A DNA stretch of 14,527 nucleotides from Pseudomonadota bacterium (GCA_025360685.1 JANYBR010000180.1:1-14527), one strand, 5' to 3'; shown: positions 6,253 to 14,364, counted from the stretch's first letter. The notes: generated from the sequence alone by a model not told the origin. Numbers and translations are program-made.

Positions 6253-7953
6253 CTACGCCGCGTTTTCCAGCTTCAAGGTTTCGCGCAGCTCGCGCTTGAG
6301 GAACTTGCCGCTGGCATTGCGCGGGATCGACTCGGTCAGGAACCAGAAGTAGCGCGGGATCTTGTGCTTGGACAGGTGCGCCGCCAGATGCGCGCGCAAC
6401 TCGCCGGCGCTGACCTTGTGGCCGGGGCGCAGTACCACAGCAGCGGCGACTTCCTCGCCCAGGCGCGCATCGGGGACCCCGAAGACGCAGCATTCAGCGA
6501 CGGCTGGATGGTGATGCATGCAGGCCTCGACCTCGGCGCAATAGACGTTCTCGCCGCCGCGCAGAACCATGTCCTTCTTGCGGTCGACGATGAAGATGAA
6601 GCCGTCCTCGTCGATGCGCGCCACGTCGCCCGTATGCAGCCAGCCGTCGGTGATCGATTCCGCGGTCGCTTCGGGGCGATTGATATAGCCCTTGATGACC
6701 GGCGCGCCCCTGACCCACAACTCGCCGACCTGGCCGAGCGGTAAGGTCGCTCCTTCATCGTCGACGCAGCGGACCTCGAAAGTCGGCATGGCCGGGCCGA
6801 CACTGGCCGGCTTGTCGACGAAGAAATCCGCGGCAACCGCGGTGATGATGCCGCAGGTTTCGGTCATGCCGTAGCCGGTGTTGGGCCGGGCGGTCTTCAC
6901 CTGCGAGTCGATCTTGTGCACCAGATCCGGTTGCAGCGGCGCGCCGCCGCCGCCCAGGCTCAGCAGGCTCGACGTATCCGTGCGGGCGAAGTCCGGATGG
7001 CTGAGCAGTTCGCGCGACATCACCGGTACACCGCTCATCGCCGAAATCCGCTCGCGCTCGATCAGCTTCAAGGCTTCGCCGGCGTCCCAGCGATACATCA
7101 GGACCATCTTTCCGCCGCCTGCAGTGACCGCGTAGGCGCCGCAATTGTTGGCCGTGACGTGAAACAGCGGCGTGGTCAGCAGCGCAACGGGAATGGGCAC
7201 CGGCGCCGATGGATCGGGCGCCACGCCCGTCGCGCGCTGGGTCGCCAGTGCCTGCACCTGCCCGGAGAACACCATGTTGAACAGGTTCGAGACACAGCCG
7301 CGATGGGTGAGCTGCGCGCCCTTGGGAATACCCGTCGTTCCGGAGGTGTAGAAGATGCACGCATCCGCATCGGGATCCACCTTCACGTCGGGCAACGCAC
7401 CGCCTTCACGGATGACGTCCGACCAGGGCGTGACACCGGGCGGCAGCGAGCCGACGCGCGTCGCCACCAGCATGGATTTCCTCGCTGTCTCGGGCCGTTC
7501 CAGAATGCGCGCGAGACGCTCCTCGTCGCAGAACACCACTTTGGGCGCGGAGTCTTTCAGCGCAAACTCCGTCTCGTCGGTCACCCACCAGGCGTTCATG
7601 CCCACCACGGCGACGCCGATCGAGACGCAGGCCCAGTAGATCAGCATCCATTCGGGGTAGTTGCGCATCGCGATTGCCACGCGGTCACCCGGCTTTACGC
7701 CCTGGCGCAAAAGCCAGTTGGCGATTGCTCCTACCTGCTCATGCGCCTGACGATAGGTCAGCCGCTCGTCCTGGTAGACGATGTACTCTCGCTCCGCGAA
7801 CGGCGCCGTCGACAACCAGACTTCGCGGATCGAGGGCGGCGCGTTCTTGTAGGTGCGGATGGGAACGCCGCGGACGACGACTTCCTTGACCTCGAAGGGC
7901 GCGCCGGCTGCGGTGAGCTCGGTCCACGCCGTCTTCAGTTCCTTGTAGTGCAT
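6253..7953 (-). CDS. AMP-forming acyl-CoA synthetase (class I adenylate-forming enzyme)
   Basis: The protein has 566 residues, typical of fatty-acyl/aryl-CoA ligases. The phosphate-binding loop is YTSGTTGIPKG (202-212). YGMTE (361-365), TGD (441-443) and DRKKDMVLRGGENVY (457-471) are the adenylate-binding and hinge motifs. K550 in NASGKFLKREL is the catalytic lysine of the C-terminal domain. It should activate a carboxylic acid with ATP to the acyl-AMP and then the CoA thioester; the chain type is not readable. ATG 7953 is chosen over the longer frame because AAAGGGAC precedes it and the upstream residues overlap the prsW-like gene. It starts 34 bp after that gene's stop and is almost certainly co-transcribed with it. 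A degraded copy of its N-terminal coding part lies at 9103-9260. Confidence 0.93.
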   Translation of the reverse strand: MHYKELKTAWTELTAAGAPFEVKEVVVRGVPIRTYKNAPPSIREVWLSTAPFAEREYIVYQDERLTYRQAHEQVGAIANWLLRQGVKPGDRVAIAMRNYPEWMLIYWACVSIGVAVVGMNAWWVTDETEFALKDSAPKVVFCDEERLARILERPETARKSMLVATRVGSLPPGVTPWSDVIREGGALPDVKVDPDADACIFYTSGTTGIPKGAQLTHRGCVSNLFNMVFSGQVQALATQRATGVAPDPSAPVPIPVALLTTPLFHVTANNCGAYAVTAGGGKMVLMYRWDAGEALKLIERERISAMSGVPVMSRELLSHPDFARTDTSSLLSLGGGGAPLQPDLVHKIDSQVKTARPNTGYGMTETCGIITAVAADFFVDKPASVGPAMPTFEVRCVDDEGATLPLGQVGELWVRGAPVIKGYINRPEATAESITDGWLHTGDVARIDEDGFIFIVDRKKDMVLRGGENVYCAEVEACMHHHPAVAECCVFGVPDARLGEEVAAAVVLRPGHKVSAGELRAHLAAHLSKHKIPRYFWFLTESIPRNASGKFLKRELRETLKLENAA

Positions 7954-7987
7954 GCGATCGTGTCCCTTTTGTCGTGTCTGGTGCGAT

Positions 7988-9019
7988 CTAGCCCGGCGTG
8001 GCGCGTGCGACGCGTTCGAGCTCGTGCAGTTCGAAAAGTTCCTTGCGGCTGAATTTGAGATGCGGCCGAAGCGCGGCCAGGGCGGTCGGGCCGATCTTCT
8101 GCTCCAGGGCATGCAGCTGGCGGAATTTGGAGTCGTCGGCGCGCGTCAGAACGACATGACCGCCGCGTTCCTCCGTCAGGTCGATGCTCTCCGCGCGCAG
8201 GACCAGCTCGGTGTGCAGCTTGACATAGTCGAACATGTCCTGCGCGGCCGTGCCGCTGAACAGGTTTGCGAGCTTGGTGATGAAGCGGCCCGCCTCGTCG
8301 TTGACGAATTCCCCGCTCTCGATTTCGGTCAACAAATGCTGGTGCGTCTCATAGTCGGTCAAGAGCCAGGTGTGAATCTGTTCCTCGCTTTTGGCGAAGA
8401 TCAGCAGCAGGATCATCGGCAGGACGACGAAAGATACCGCCGTGCTGAGCACGATCTGGTGCGGGTAGATATTGAATGCGGCGTGCAGCACGATCGCCAA
8501 GGCCAGCCCCGGCAGAACATCGAGCGGCCCGAGCTGCGGCCGCTTTTCGATGAGTGTCTGTGCCATCACCGCAAAGATCGCCGTGGTGCCGCCATGCATC
8601 ATCGCCGTGCCGAAGCCGCGGAATATCCAAACCATGATATTCGCCTGCGTGAAGACATGCAGGAGATAGGCATTTTCGGCCATGGAGAATCCCGTGCCGA
8701 TGGCGAAGCCGATAATTGCGGCGTCGACGCGAAACCCGATCCGGTTGAGGGCGAAGAGAACCATCAAGGCGCTCGCTTTGAGCACTTCCTCGACCGGCGG
8801 CGCGACAAAGCGCGAATAGGACTCCATCCCGATTCCGAACGCGCGGGAAATCGCGCCGTTGACGAGGTACCCTACCCCCGCCAACAGCACCCCGATCGCC
8901 AGCATCTGGAGCACCGTGGGAAAGCGGACGAGCTTGAAGCTGTCGAGATGCACCAGCACGTACAGAAAAATGATGACAGGCGACAGCGCCACGACGAGAT
9001 TGATGAGGACTGAGGTCAT
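7988..9019 (-). CDS. PrsW-type intramembrane metalloprotease, paralogue 1, with C-terminal extension
   Basis: The protein has 343 residues. Residues 1-210 form a membrane domain with roughly seven or eight hydrophobic segments carrying the PrsW/CAAX-protease motifs: E77-E78-x-x-K81, E115 in FSMAEN, H142 in MMHGG and H179-x-x-x-N183. These residues bind metal within the membrane. PrsW cuts anti-sigma factor RsiW in Bacillus; no anti-sigma gene is visible here. Residues from about 211 form a hydrophilic, probably cytoplasmic extension ending in PHLKFSRKELFELHELE, shared with paralogue 2 and absent from the short classical PrsW. ATG 9019 is preceded by AGCCGGA. About half the positions are identical to paralogue 2 by eye. 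The acyl-CoA synthetase gene follows 34 bp later. Confidence 0.9.
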   Translation of the reverse strand: MTSVLINLVVALSPVIIFLYVLVHLDSFKLVRFPTVLQMLAIGVLLAGVGYLVNGAISRAFGIGMESYSRFVAPPVEEVLKASALMVLFALNRIGFRVDAAIIGFAIGTGFSMAENAYLLHVFTQANIMVWIFRGFGTAMMHGGTTAIFAVMAQTLIEKRPQLGPLDVLPGLALAIVLHAAFNIYPHQIVLSTAVSFVVLPMILLLIFAKSEEQIHTWLLTDYETHQHLLTEIESGEFVNDEAGRFITKLANLFSGTAAQDMFDYVKLHTELVLRAESIDLTEERGGHVVLTRADDSKFRQLHALEQKIGPTALAALRPHLKFSRKELFELHELERVARATPG

Positions 9020-9034
9020 TCCGGCTTTAGCTCA

Positions 9035-9100
9035 TCACAGGATCTTCAAAGACACCACAATCAGAGCGTGGCGCGGATGGGACTTCGCCCGTACGCCACA
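9035..9100 (-). pseudogene. Relic of the 3' end of an outer-membrane protein gene (paralogue of the gene at 11337-14279)
   Basis: The frame ends RHALIVVSLKIL and stop, against KRNEIMVSLKIL and stop in the large outer-membrane protein. Seven of the last twelve residues are identical, and the last 27 bases agree at about 23 positions. In both places the stop lies just upstream of a prsW-like gene (15 bp here, 45 bp there), which makes chance unlikely. Everything upstream of this final strand has been lost; the left-hand boundary of homology is uncertain. Confidence 0.6.
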
Positions 9101-9102
9101 CC

Positions 9103-9260
9103 CGGTCAGCCGATTGCCGGGATAGACGATGTACTCCGGTTCGGCGACCTCGGCCATCACCAGACGGGCTTCGCGTTTACCTTGCGGTCGGGCCTTGTCG
9201 TTGCTTGCGGCGCGATCATGACGCACACCTTGCTCTGGTTCGAGGCGAAGGGCGCGGCGC
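9103..9260 (-). pseudogene. Relic of an acyl-CoA synthetase gene, N-terminal coding fragment
   Basis: In the minus frame, REARLVMAEVAEPEYIVYPG then NRLTG aligns without gaps to residues 43-67 of the intact synthetase, REVWLSTAPFAEREYIVYQD then ERLTY. Fourteen of 25 residues are identical, and about two thirds of the bases agree over 75 bp. An APF block at about 9246-9255 aligns to residues 18-20 of the intact protein, shifted by five bases, which points to a frameshift between them. The fragment stops after the equivalent of residue 67, where sequence leading to the VSLKIL tail takes over. It has no usable start or catalytic part. Confidence 0.7.
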
Positions 9261-9498
9261 AACCAAGCTGCGTGTTGGTTTATTCCGCGCCTTGCCGCGC
9301 GTCCCCGCCGGCGTCGCGCCCACCCACTCTTTCAAGTTATTGAATAAACACAGTTTTTCGCTCTTGTGAGGGCGCGCCCGGGCGTGGCGAGGCGTTCGTT
9401 TCGGGCGTTGGGACAAGCGACGGTTGCAAGCCGTTCGCGCGCCGGCGCGTCGGGGCTCGTACTATGCAGCGCCATGGTCGATTGCTAGTTTCAAATCA

Positions 9499-10218
9499 AT
9501 GACTGGAGCATTTGCAACACTTCGAGATCGGGACGACCTGAAAGCGGCGAAGATCGCCGACACATTGGCGCGCGATGTTGCCTTCGCCGCTCTGTCGCCG
9601 GCCCGCCGGCAAATTCTCGCCGAATCAGGGACCATCGTCCTGCTGGAAAAGGGTCAGCGACTATTCGGCCGCGGCGATGAATCAGACGCCGCCTATGCAA
9701 TTTTCGCCGGCGAGATCGAGCTCACCATTCCCGGACTTGACGGCCGCGACGTGTGGCTGGCGCGCCTGGGTTCGGGATCCATCGTCGGCGAAATGGGCGC
9801 GCTGGACGGTGCGCCGCGCGCAACCAATGCCATCGCGACACGCAAATGCGAGCTCCTGCGCATCGATCGAAAGCTCATATCCGAAGCCTTGCTCGCCGAG
9901 CCCGAAGCGGCCCTCGCGCTGCTCGGAGTACTGATCCGCCGCCTGCGCGACACCGATGCGCTGGTCGAGCGCACATCGCCGATGGAACTGGGCAAACGGC
10001 TGGCGCGCTTTCTGCTCATCGAGTCGCTCAATGGCCGCATTCTCTACAATCAGTCAGAGATCGGTCACCACATCGGCGCCTCGCGCGAGGCGGTCAATCG
10101 CAAACTAGAGCGCTGGCGCAAAGACAATTGGGTGGAAATCAACCACACAGGCCTGCACATCCGCGATCGCACCGCCCTTCTGAAGCTCTGCAAGCGCAAT
10201 TCAAAGCTGCATATCTGA
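9499..10218 (+). CDS. Crp/Fnr-family transcriptional regulator
   Basis: The protein has 239 residues. A cyclic-nucleotide-binding-type beta-roll spans about residues 27-125. It contains VGEMGALDGAPRATN (96-110), the phosphate-binding-cassette pattern with G97-E98 and R107-A-T109, so a cyclic nucleotide or similar ligand is possible. A long dimerisation helix runs about 130-158. The Crp-type winged helix-turn-helix follows, with recognition helix SEIGHHIGASREAVNRKLER (186-205). There is no N-terminal cysteine cluster, so it is not an oxygen-sensing Fnr. ATG 9499 is the only ATG near the domain start; its Shine-Dalgarno is poor. It lies between the two prsW-like genes on the opposite strand and converges on paralogue 2 with a 35-bp gap. 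Control of the neighbouring genes is inference. Confidence 0.9.
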   Translation: MTGAFATLRDRDDLKAAKIADTLARDVAFAALSPARRQILAESGTIVLLEKGQRLFGRGDESDAAYAIFAGEIELTIPGLDGRDVWLARLGSGSIVGEMGALDGAPRATNAIATRKCELLRIDRKLISEALLAEPEAALALLGVLIRRLRDTDALVERTSPMELGKRLARFLLIESLNGRILYNQSEIGHHIGASREAVNRKLERWRKDNWVEINHTGLHIRDRTALLKLCKRNSKLHI

Positions 10219-10233
10219 GCCGTTTGACGGCAT

Positions 10234-10253
10234 CCGCCGCCAGCTTCGGCGGC
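10234..10253. terminator. Candidate bidirectional terminator hairpin between convergent genes
   Basis: CCGCCG and CGGCGG pair across a 7-base loop inside the 35-bp gap between the crp-like stop and the prsW-like stop. No long T-run follows on either strand, so termination strength is uncertain. Confidence 0.5.
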
Positions 10254-11291
10254 TTATGTGCGGTTTTCGAGCTGGTGCAATTCCCAGAGCTCTTTGTGAC
10301 TGAATTTCAGGTGCGGCCAGATCGTCAGCATCGCGGTCCTGCCGATTTTTTGTTCGACTGCATGCAGCTTGACGAAATTCTCGCGGTCCTGCGACTGCGG
10401 CATCGGGTCTTCTCCGCGTTCGCGTGCCAGCAGGAGCTGTTCGGCGCGCAAAACGAGCTGAGTGTGAAGGCTAAGATATGCGAATATGTCTTCCGCGTTT
10501 GCCTTGCCAAGCCGCTCCGCGATATCGCTCAGCAGGTGTCCCGCTGCGCTGTGCGCAAAGCTTCCGTCTGCGATCGCCGCGAGAAGATGTTCGTGCGATT
10601 CATAGTCGTGGATCAGCCAGTCATGGGCCTGATGCTCGCTCTTGTCGAAAACGAACAGCACGGCGAGCGGCAGTATGAAGATCGTCGCGGCCGTTGAGTA
10701 GAGCGGCCAAGTGGTAAACTGGTTGAAGATCGAGTGAAGCGAGATCGCGCCAATCAGGCCCGGAAGAAAGTTCAGCGGATTGAACGGTGCCCGGCGCTCC
10801 GAAAGGCTCTGGGCCGTCACGCCGAGGATCGCGGTCGCTCCGCCATGCATGATCGCGGTGCCGAGGCCGCGCACCATCCAGACGGCAAGGTTCGAGTCCG
10901 GAAACACACTGTAGTAATAAACATTCTCGAACATCGAGAATCCGGCGCCGATCGCGACTCCATAGATCGCCGCGTCGATCATGAAGCCGATGCGGTCGCG
11001 GGAGATCAGATAGATCATTACAGCGGCCTTGAGGCATTCCTCGACCACTGGCGCCAGATAGCGGCTGTAGTGATCGAAATCGACATGCGCTGCATCAATC
11101 ACGGCGCCGCTGACGAAATAGCTTGCCACTGCCGTTACCCCGCCCAGCAAGACGACGCCCACGACGCTGATGAAGCGCACGCTGATGAACGTCACGAGCT
11201 TGAAGCTGTCGAGGTAAAGCAGGGCCAGGAGAAACAGCATCACCGGACCGAGCGCCATGCCCGAAACCAGGAGAAGTTGAGTCTGGATCAA
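10254..11291 (-). CDS. PrsW-type intramembrane metalloprotease, paralogue 2, with C-terminal extension
   Basis: The protein has 345 residues if it starts at the TTG at 11291. That start aligns two residues ahead of paralogue 1 and has AAGG about nine bases before it; the first internal ATG (11258) would cut into membrane segment 1. The PrsW motifs are complete: E84-E85-x-x-K88, E122 in FSMFEN, H149 in IMHGG and H186-x-x-x-N190. The first ~215 residues are membrane segments. The rest is a hydrophilic extension with HDYESHEHLL, LSLHTQLVLRAE and a final PHLKFSHKELWELHQLE, matching paralogue 1. The gene begins 45 bp after the stop of the outer-membrane metallopeptidase-like gene on the same strand, so the two are likely co-transcribed. 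The substrate is unknown. Confidence 0.9.
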   Translation of the reverse strand: MIQTQLLLVSGMALGPVMLFLLALLYLDSFKLVTFISVRFISVVGVVLLGGVTAVASYFVSGAVIDAAHVDFDHYSRYLAPVVEECLKAAVMIYLISRDRIGFMIDAAIYGVAIGAGFSMFENVYYYSVFPDSNLAVWMVRGLGTAIMHGGATAILGVTAQSLSERRAPFNPLNFLPGLIGAISLHSIFNQFTTWPLYSTAATIFILPLAVLFVFDKSEHQAHDWLIHDYESHEHLLAAIADGSFAHSAAGHLLSDIAERLGKANAEDIFAYLSLHTQLVLRAEQLLLARERGEDPMPQSQDRENFVKLHAVEQKIGRTAMLTIWPHLKFSHKELWELHQLENRT

Positions 11292-11336
11292 GAGCTTCCG
11301 CCTTCTTTTGGAGTTGCACGCAGTCGCGTCTTCGGC

Positions 11337-14279
11337 TCACAGAATCTTCAATGACACCATGATTTCATTGCGTTTCACATCGCCACCTTGAATACCGATC
11401 GCGTCGCCGATCGACAAGGTCATGGGAAGACGGACCGCAACGGAGAAATTGAAGTCGACCTGCACGCCGAGATCGCCCACCGTCTGCTGCGTAGACGAGC
11501 CGGGATTGGCGGCAAGGACGCCGGCGAAGATGGCCGAACGCATTGAACTTAGATAGTACGATGAGTAGCCGACATCCTCGAAGCGGATGGGGGGCAGGTT
11601 GATCTCGAACACGGTCTTCAGGAAGTTGTTGGCGGCGATCTGGTCGATCTTGAAGCCGGGAAAGCTATCGTAAGTGCGATAGCGCTTCACCTCTTCGTAG
11701 TCAACAAAGTTGTTACCGAAGGCGCCGAAGTAAAAGTAATCGAGCGCGTTCGCGCGATCGCCGAGCGAAACTCCGGCCGAGCTGTAGAGCCAGGCTGACG
11801 AATTGTTCCACGGCAACGCCACGCCATAGTCGAAGCCGGCGCGTGCCTGTGGGAAGAACTCATCCTTACCATAGCTGCCAATCAGGCTGGCGTTTACGCG
11901 CCAGCCTGCCTCGTAATCAACCGAACCAAGCGACTGGTCGATATTGCCATAGAGAAGCCCAAGCTTGCCCACGACGATCGTCGGAATATCGCCCCTGATG
12001 TTCTGTGCGCCTGGCAGCGTGTCGAGGCCTGTATAAAGCTCGGCGTCGGCGGTCACATAGAATTGGCGCGGAGGACTCCAAAGATAATAGTGGCGCAAGC
12101 CCACAATAATGGCATCGCCCTTGCGGCTGCGATCGACGGGACCGAACAGGTCGTAGAAGTTGGCGCTGTTGTGCCAAGCGCCGAAATGCCATTCGAGCAT
12201 GCGGTAGTTGATGTCTGCGTGAAACTGTTGTCCCTTCTTGAGATCGCCCGCCGGCGAGTAGGAGGCGTTGGCACTCAGCGTGTAGTACTGCAGCGGATCT
12301 TCCCACTGTACATGCCAGCCGACGGCGGCATGGCCACGATAGCCTTCGATCACAGGATAGGAGCCATCGAAGATGAGCTCCTCACCTGGCTTGTACAAAC
12401 CCTTGTTGGTCACCATGTCGTTGAACGGGATACGGGCCGGCGATCCGACCGCCCAGGATTTGATGACGGGATACTGGTCGACAAGTTCGGTGCCGAGGAA
12501 ACGCACGCTGGAAAGATCGTTGAGCGGCTTAGGGTCAATTTCGACAGGCAAAAAACCGTCGCCCGTATACTCGTAAACGATGAGTTTGCCGTTGGGCAGC
12601 GGGATGGGGCGGAAGACGCCCGTATCGACGTTGCTCACCGCCTCGAACTTGTTCGTCGCGATGTCGAGTCGATAGACGTTTGAAACGCCGGTGTAATAGG
12701 ACGTTGCGTAGATGTACTTGCCGTCAGGCGAGAAGGCGCCGCCTTCGGGGATCGACTGGCCCAGAGTGAGCGTCGCTATCGCCTTCACCTGCCCGTTCAA
12801 CAGATCGGTGATGCGGTAGACGTCGATGCGTGAATCGCCGTTGACCTCGCTCACCGATGCGCTGAGCAATGTGCCGCCCGGCGAGACGTCGACGTCAAAG
12901 AGCGCCACGCCATAGGGGAAAGTGACCACCTGGTTGAAAGCATCGTGCGCGGCACGCACGCGCGCCAATGTGTCGAGGCCGTTGACGTGACGGATGCCCC
13001 AGATCGACTTGTCGACGCGATTGAGGGCAATGTCGCCAAGGCGGGCATGCTCAATCAACATGCGGCCCTTGCCGGTGACGACATCGAATTCCATCAGGTT
13101 GCGATATGCGGCGTTGTCGGTCGTGTAGAACACCTTGCCGCTGTCGGGATCATAGGCGACAGAAGTCACGCGATAGCTCACGGCACCTTCAAAATCGGTG
13201 AGTTTGCGCACCTTGCCGTCGGTCAGTGAAACGGCGGCGATATTTGGTAGTTGGCCCACGGCGCGAAAGCCGGCAATGAGGCTGTTGCTTTTGGGATCGT
13301 AGTAACTGCGCGAGACGGCGCCGAGCGCATGATCGGTGATGGGCGTGAAATGAGTCAGCGGATATTTGCTGATCATCGACAAATTTTTCTGTTGCCACTC
13401 GTGCTCGAAGCCGATCCAGTCGGCCCAAACGGCGTCGAGCGGCTTGCCGAATACATGCTCGAACTGTGCGGAGTAATAGCCCTTACTGTCACTGTCGCGC
13501 TTGTGCCAAGCGATCAGTTTCTCCGGCCCATAGACGAGCGTGAGATAGGACATGAAACGCGTGCCGTAGAGGTAGTCGTTGGCGAGCGCTTGGAAATCGA
13601 CACTAATGCCTTTCGATTCGAGGCCGAGCGGATCGTAGAAATGGGCGTTGTCGCGCACCATGGCACGAAACACCATTTCGTCGTAGGCGCCCTGGGCGCG
13701 GCCGAGCCCGCCGCTCATCCACGTCTCCATAAAGACGGCGATGCCCTCGCGATACCAGCGAGGCGAAAGTGTTCGCGGCTGCGCCAGATAGCTGTAAAGG
13801 ATGGTTTCGGGATGTTCGCCGTAGATCGAAGGCTTGGCGTGGAAGATATTACGCCAGAAAAGATCGCGATCGTTGTAGGCGTCCTGGGTGGCGATGTGCA
13901 CTAACTCGTGGTTCATCAGCGTGAAGAAGCGCTCGCCGTGCAGGAACGTCTCGAACGTCGTGGGCGAAGGCGCGATTTCAATGGTGACCTCGCTGAATGG
14001 CGTGCCGGTGGCCGTGGCCCCTCCCTGATCGGCAAGATCGTGGAGGAGCACAGTCGTCTTATCCCAGGGCGTCCAGCCGAACGTCCTGCGCTGGAAGGCG
14101 AAGGAATTCTCGAACGCCTGACCAACATAGGGTGACAGGTAGGTCTGGAGCGGATCGTAATAGAGCAGGCGGAGGTCTTTGGTCTCCAGCTTGCTGAGAT
14201 AATACTCCGCCGCCAGCGCCTGTGAGCAGACTAGCGACAGTGCGAGGAGATAAAGTACGCCCCAACGCGTTCGCGCCAT
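11337..14279 (-). CDS. Exported three-part protein: HExxH (gluzincin-like) metallopeptidase, beta-propeller, outer-membrane barrel
   Basis: The protein has 980 residues from ATG 14279; a GTG one codon earlier is an alternative start, and GGGGCGG lies upstream. A signal peptide covers residues 1-24 (cleavage after ALA). H124-E-L-V-H128 is a zinc-binding motif and E178 in WYREGIAVF is the likely third ligand, as in gluzincins of the peptidase-MA type. Residues ~310-580 contain repeats such as AYDPDSGKVFYTT, DVSPGGTLLSAS and AFSPDGKYIYATS, typical of TolB/PD40-like propeller blades. Residues ~640-980 alternate aromatic and polar residues and end in a short strand, VSLKIL, as outer-membrane barrels do. 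It probably sits in the outer membrane with the peptidase in the periplasm or outside. It is followed by prsW-like paralogue 2 and preceded by a terminator, so it probably heads its own operon. Confidence 0.8.
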   Translation of the reverse strand: MARTRWGVLYLLALSLVCSQALAAEYYLSKLETKDLRLLYYDPLQTYLSPYVGQAFENSFAFQRRTFGWTPWDKTTVLLHDLADQGGATATGTPFSEVTIEIAPSPTTFETFLHGERFFTLMNHELVHIATQDAYNDRDLFWRNIFHAKPSIYGEHPETILYSYLAQPRTLSPRWYREGIAVFMETWMSGGLGRAQGAYDEMVFRAMVRDNAHFYDPLGLESKGISVDFQALANDYLYGTRFMSYLTLVYGPEKLIAWHKRDSDSKGYYSAQFEHVFGKPLDAVWADWIGFEHEWQQKNLSMISKYPLTHFTPITDHALGAVSRSYYDPKSNSLIAGFRAVGQLPNIAAVSLTDGKVRKLTDFEGAVSYRVTSVAYDPDSGKVFYTTDNAAYRNLMEFDVVTGKGRMLIEHARLGDIALNRVDKSIWGIRHVNGLDTLARVRAAHDAFNQVVTFPYGVALFDVDVSPGGTLLSASVSEVNGDSRIDVYRITDLLNGQVKAIATLTLGQSIPEGGAFSPDGKYIYATSYYTGVSNVYRLDIATNKFEAVSNVDTGVFRPIPLPNGKLIVYEYTGDGFLPVEIDPKPLNDLSSVRFLGTELVDQYPVIKSWAVGSPARIPFNDMVTNKGLYKPGEELIFDGSYPVIEGYRGHAAVGWHVQWEDPLQYYTLSANASYSPAGDLKKGQQFHADINYRMLEWHFGAWHNSANFYDLFGPVDRSRKGDAIIVGLRHYYLWSPPRQFYVTADAELYTGLDTLPGAQNIRGDIPTIVVGKLGLLYGNIDQSLGSVDYEAGWRVNASLIGSYGKDEFFPQARAGFDYGVALPWNNSSAWLYSSAGVSLGDRANALDYFYFGAFGNNFVDYEEVKRYRTYDSFPGFKIDQIAANNFLKTVFEINLPPIRFEDVGYSSYYLSSMRSAIFAGVLAANPGSSTQQTVGDLGVQVDFNFSVAVRLPMTLSIGDAIGIQGGDVKRNEIMVSLKIL

Positions 14280-14329
14280 CACTAAAACCGCCCCAGCCGT
14301 CCCCCTGCTGCTTTAACAGGACGACTTGA

Positions 14330-14364
14330 GAAAAAACAGCCACCGGCTTGGGGCCGATGGCTGT
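14330..14364 (-). terminator. Rho-independent terminator of the Gly-Asn-Ala repeat gene
   Basis: Read on the minus strand, ACAGCCATCGGC, a 5-base loop and GCCGGTGGCTGT form a 12-bp stem with one G-T pair, followed directly by six T. It begins 22 bases after the TAA of the upstream gene and isolates that gene from the outer-membrane metallopeptidase gene. Confidence 0.92.

Larger units (their letters stand above)
9020..9498. other. Gene-free stretch of degraded coding DNA plus the promoter side of the crp-like gene
   Basis: The left half (9035 to about 9260) holds relics of two genes, listed separately. The right half (about 9265-9498) has an AT-rich island near 9340-9360 (TTCAAGTTATTGAATAAACA) and must carry the promoter of the crp-like gene. 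I could not define -10/-35 boxes or a symmetric Crp site with confidence. Confidence 0.55.

Noticed and set aside
6916..9013. Two long plus-strand open frames (6916-8052 and 7952-9013)
   Set aside because: They lie antisense to the acyl-CoA synthetase and PrsW paralogue 1. Their translations are charged and His/Arg-rich with no recognisable fold, a high-GC artefact.
9068..9343. Plus-strand 91-codon frame in the debris region
   Set aside because: It overlaps the synthetase relic, which matches the intact gene on the other strand, and has no domain or convincing ribosome-binding site.
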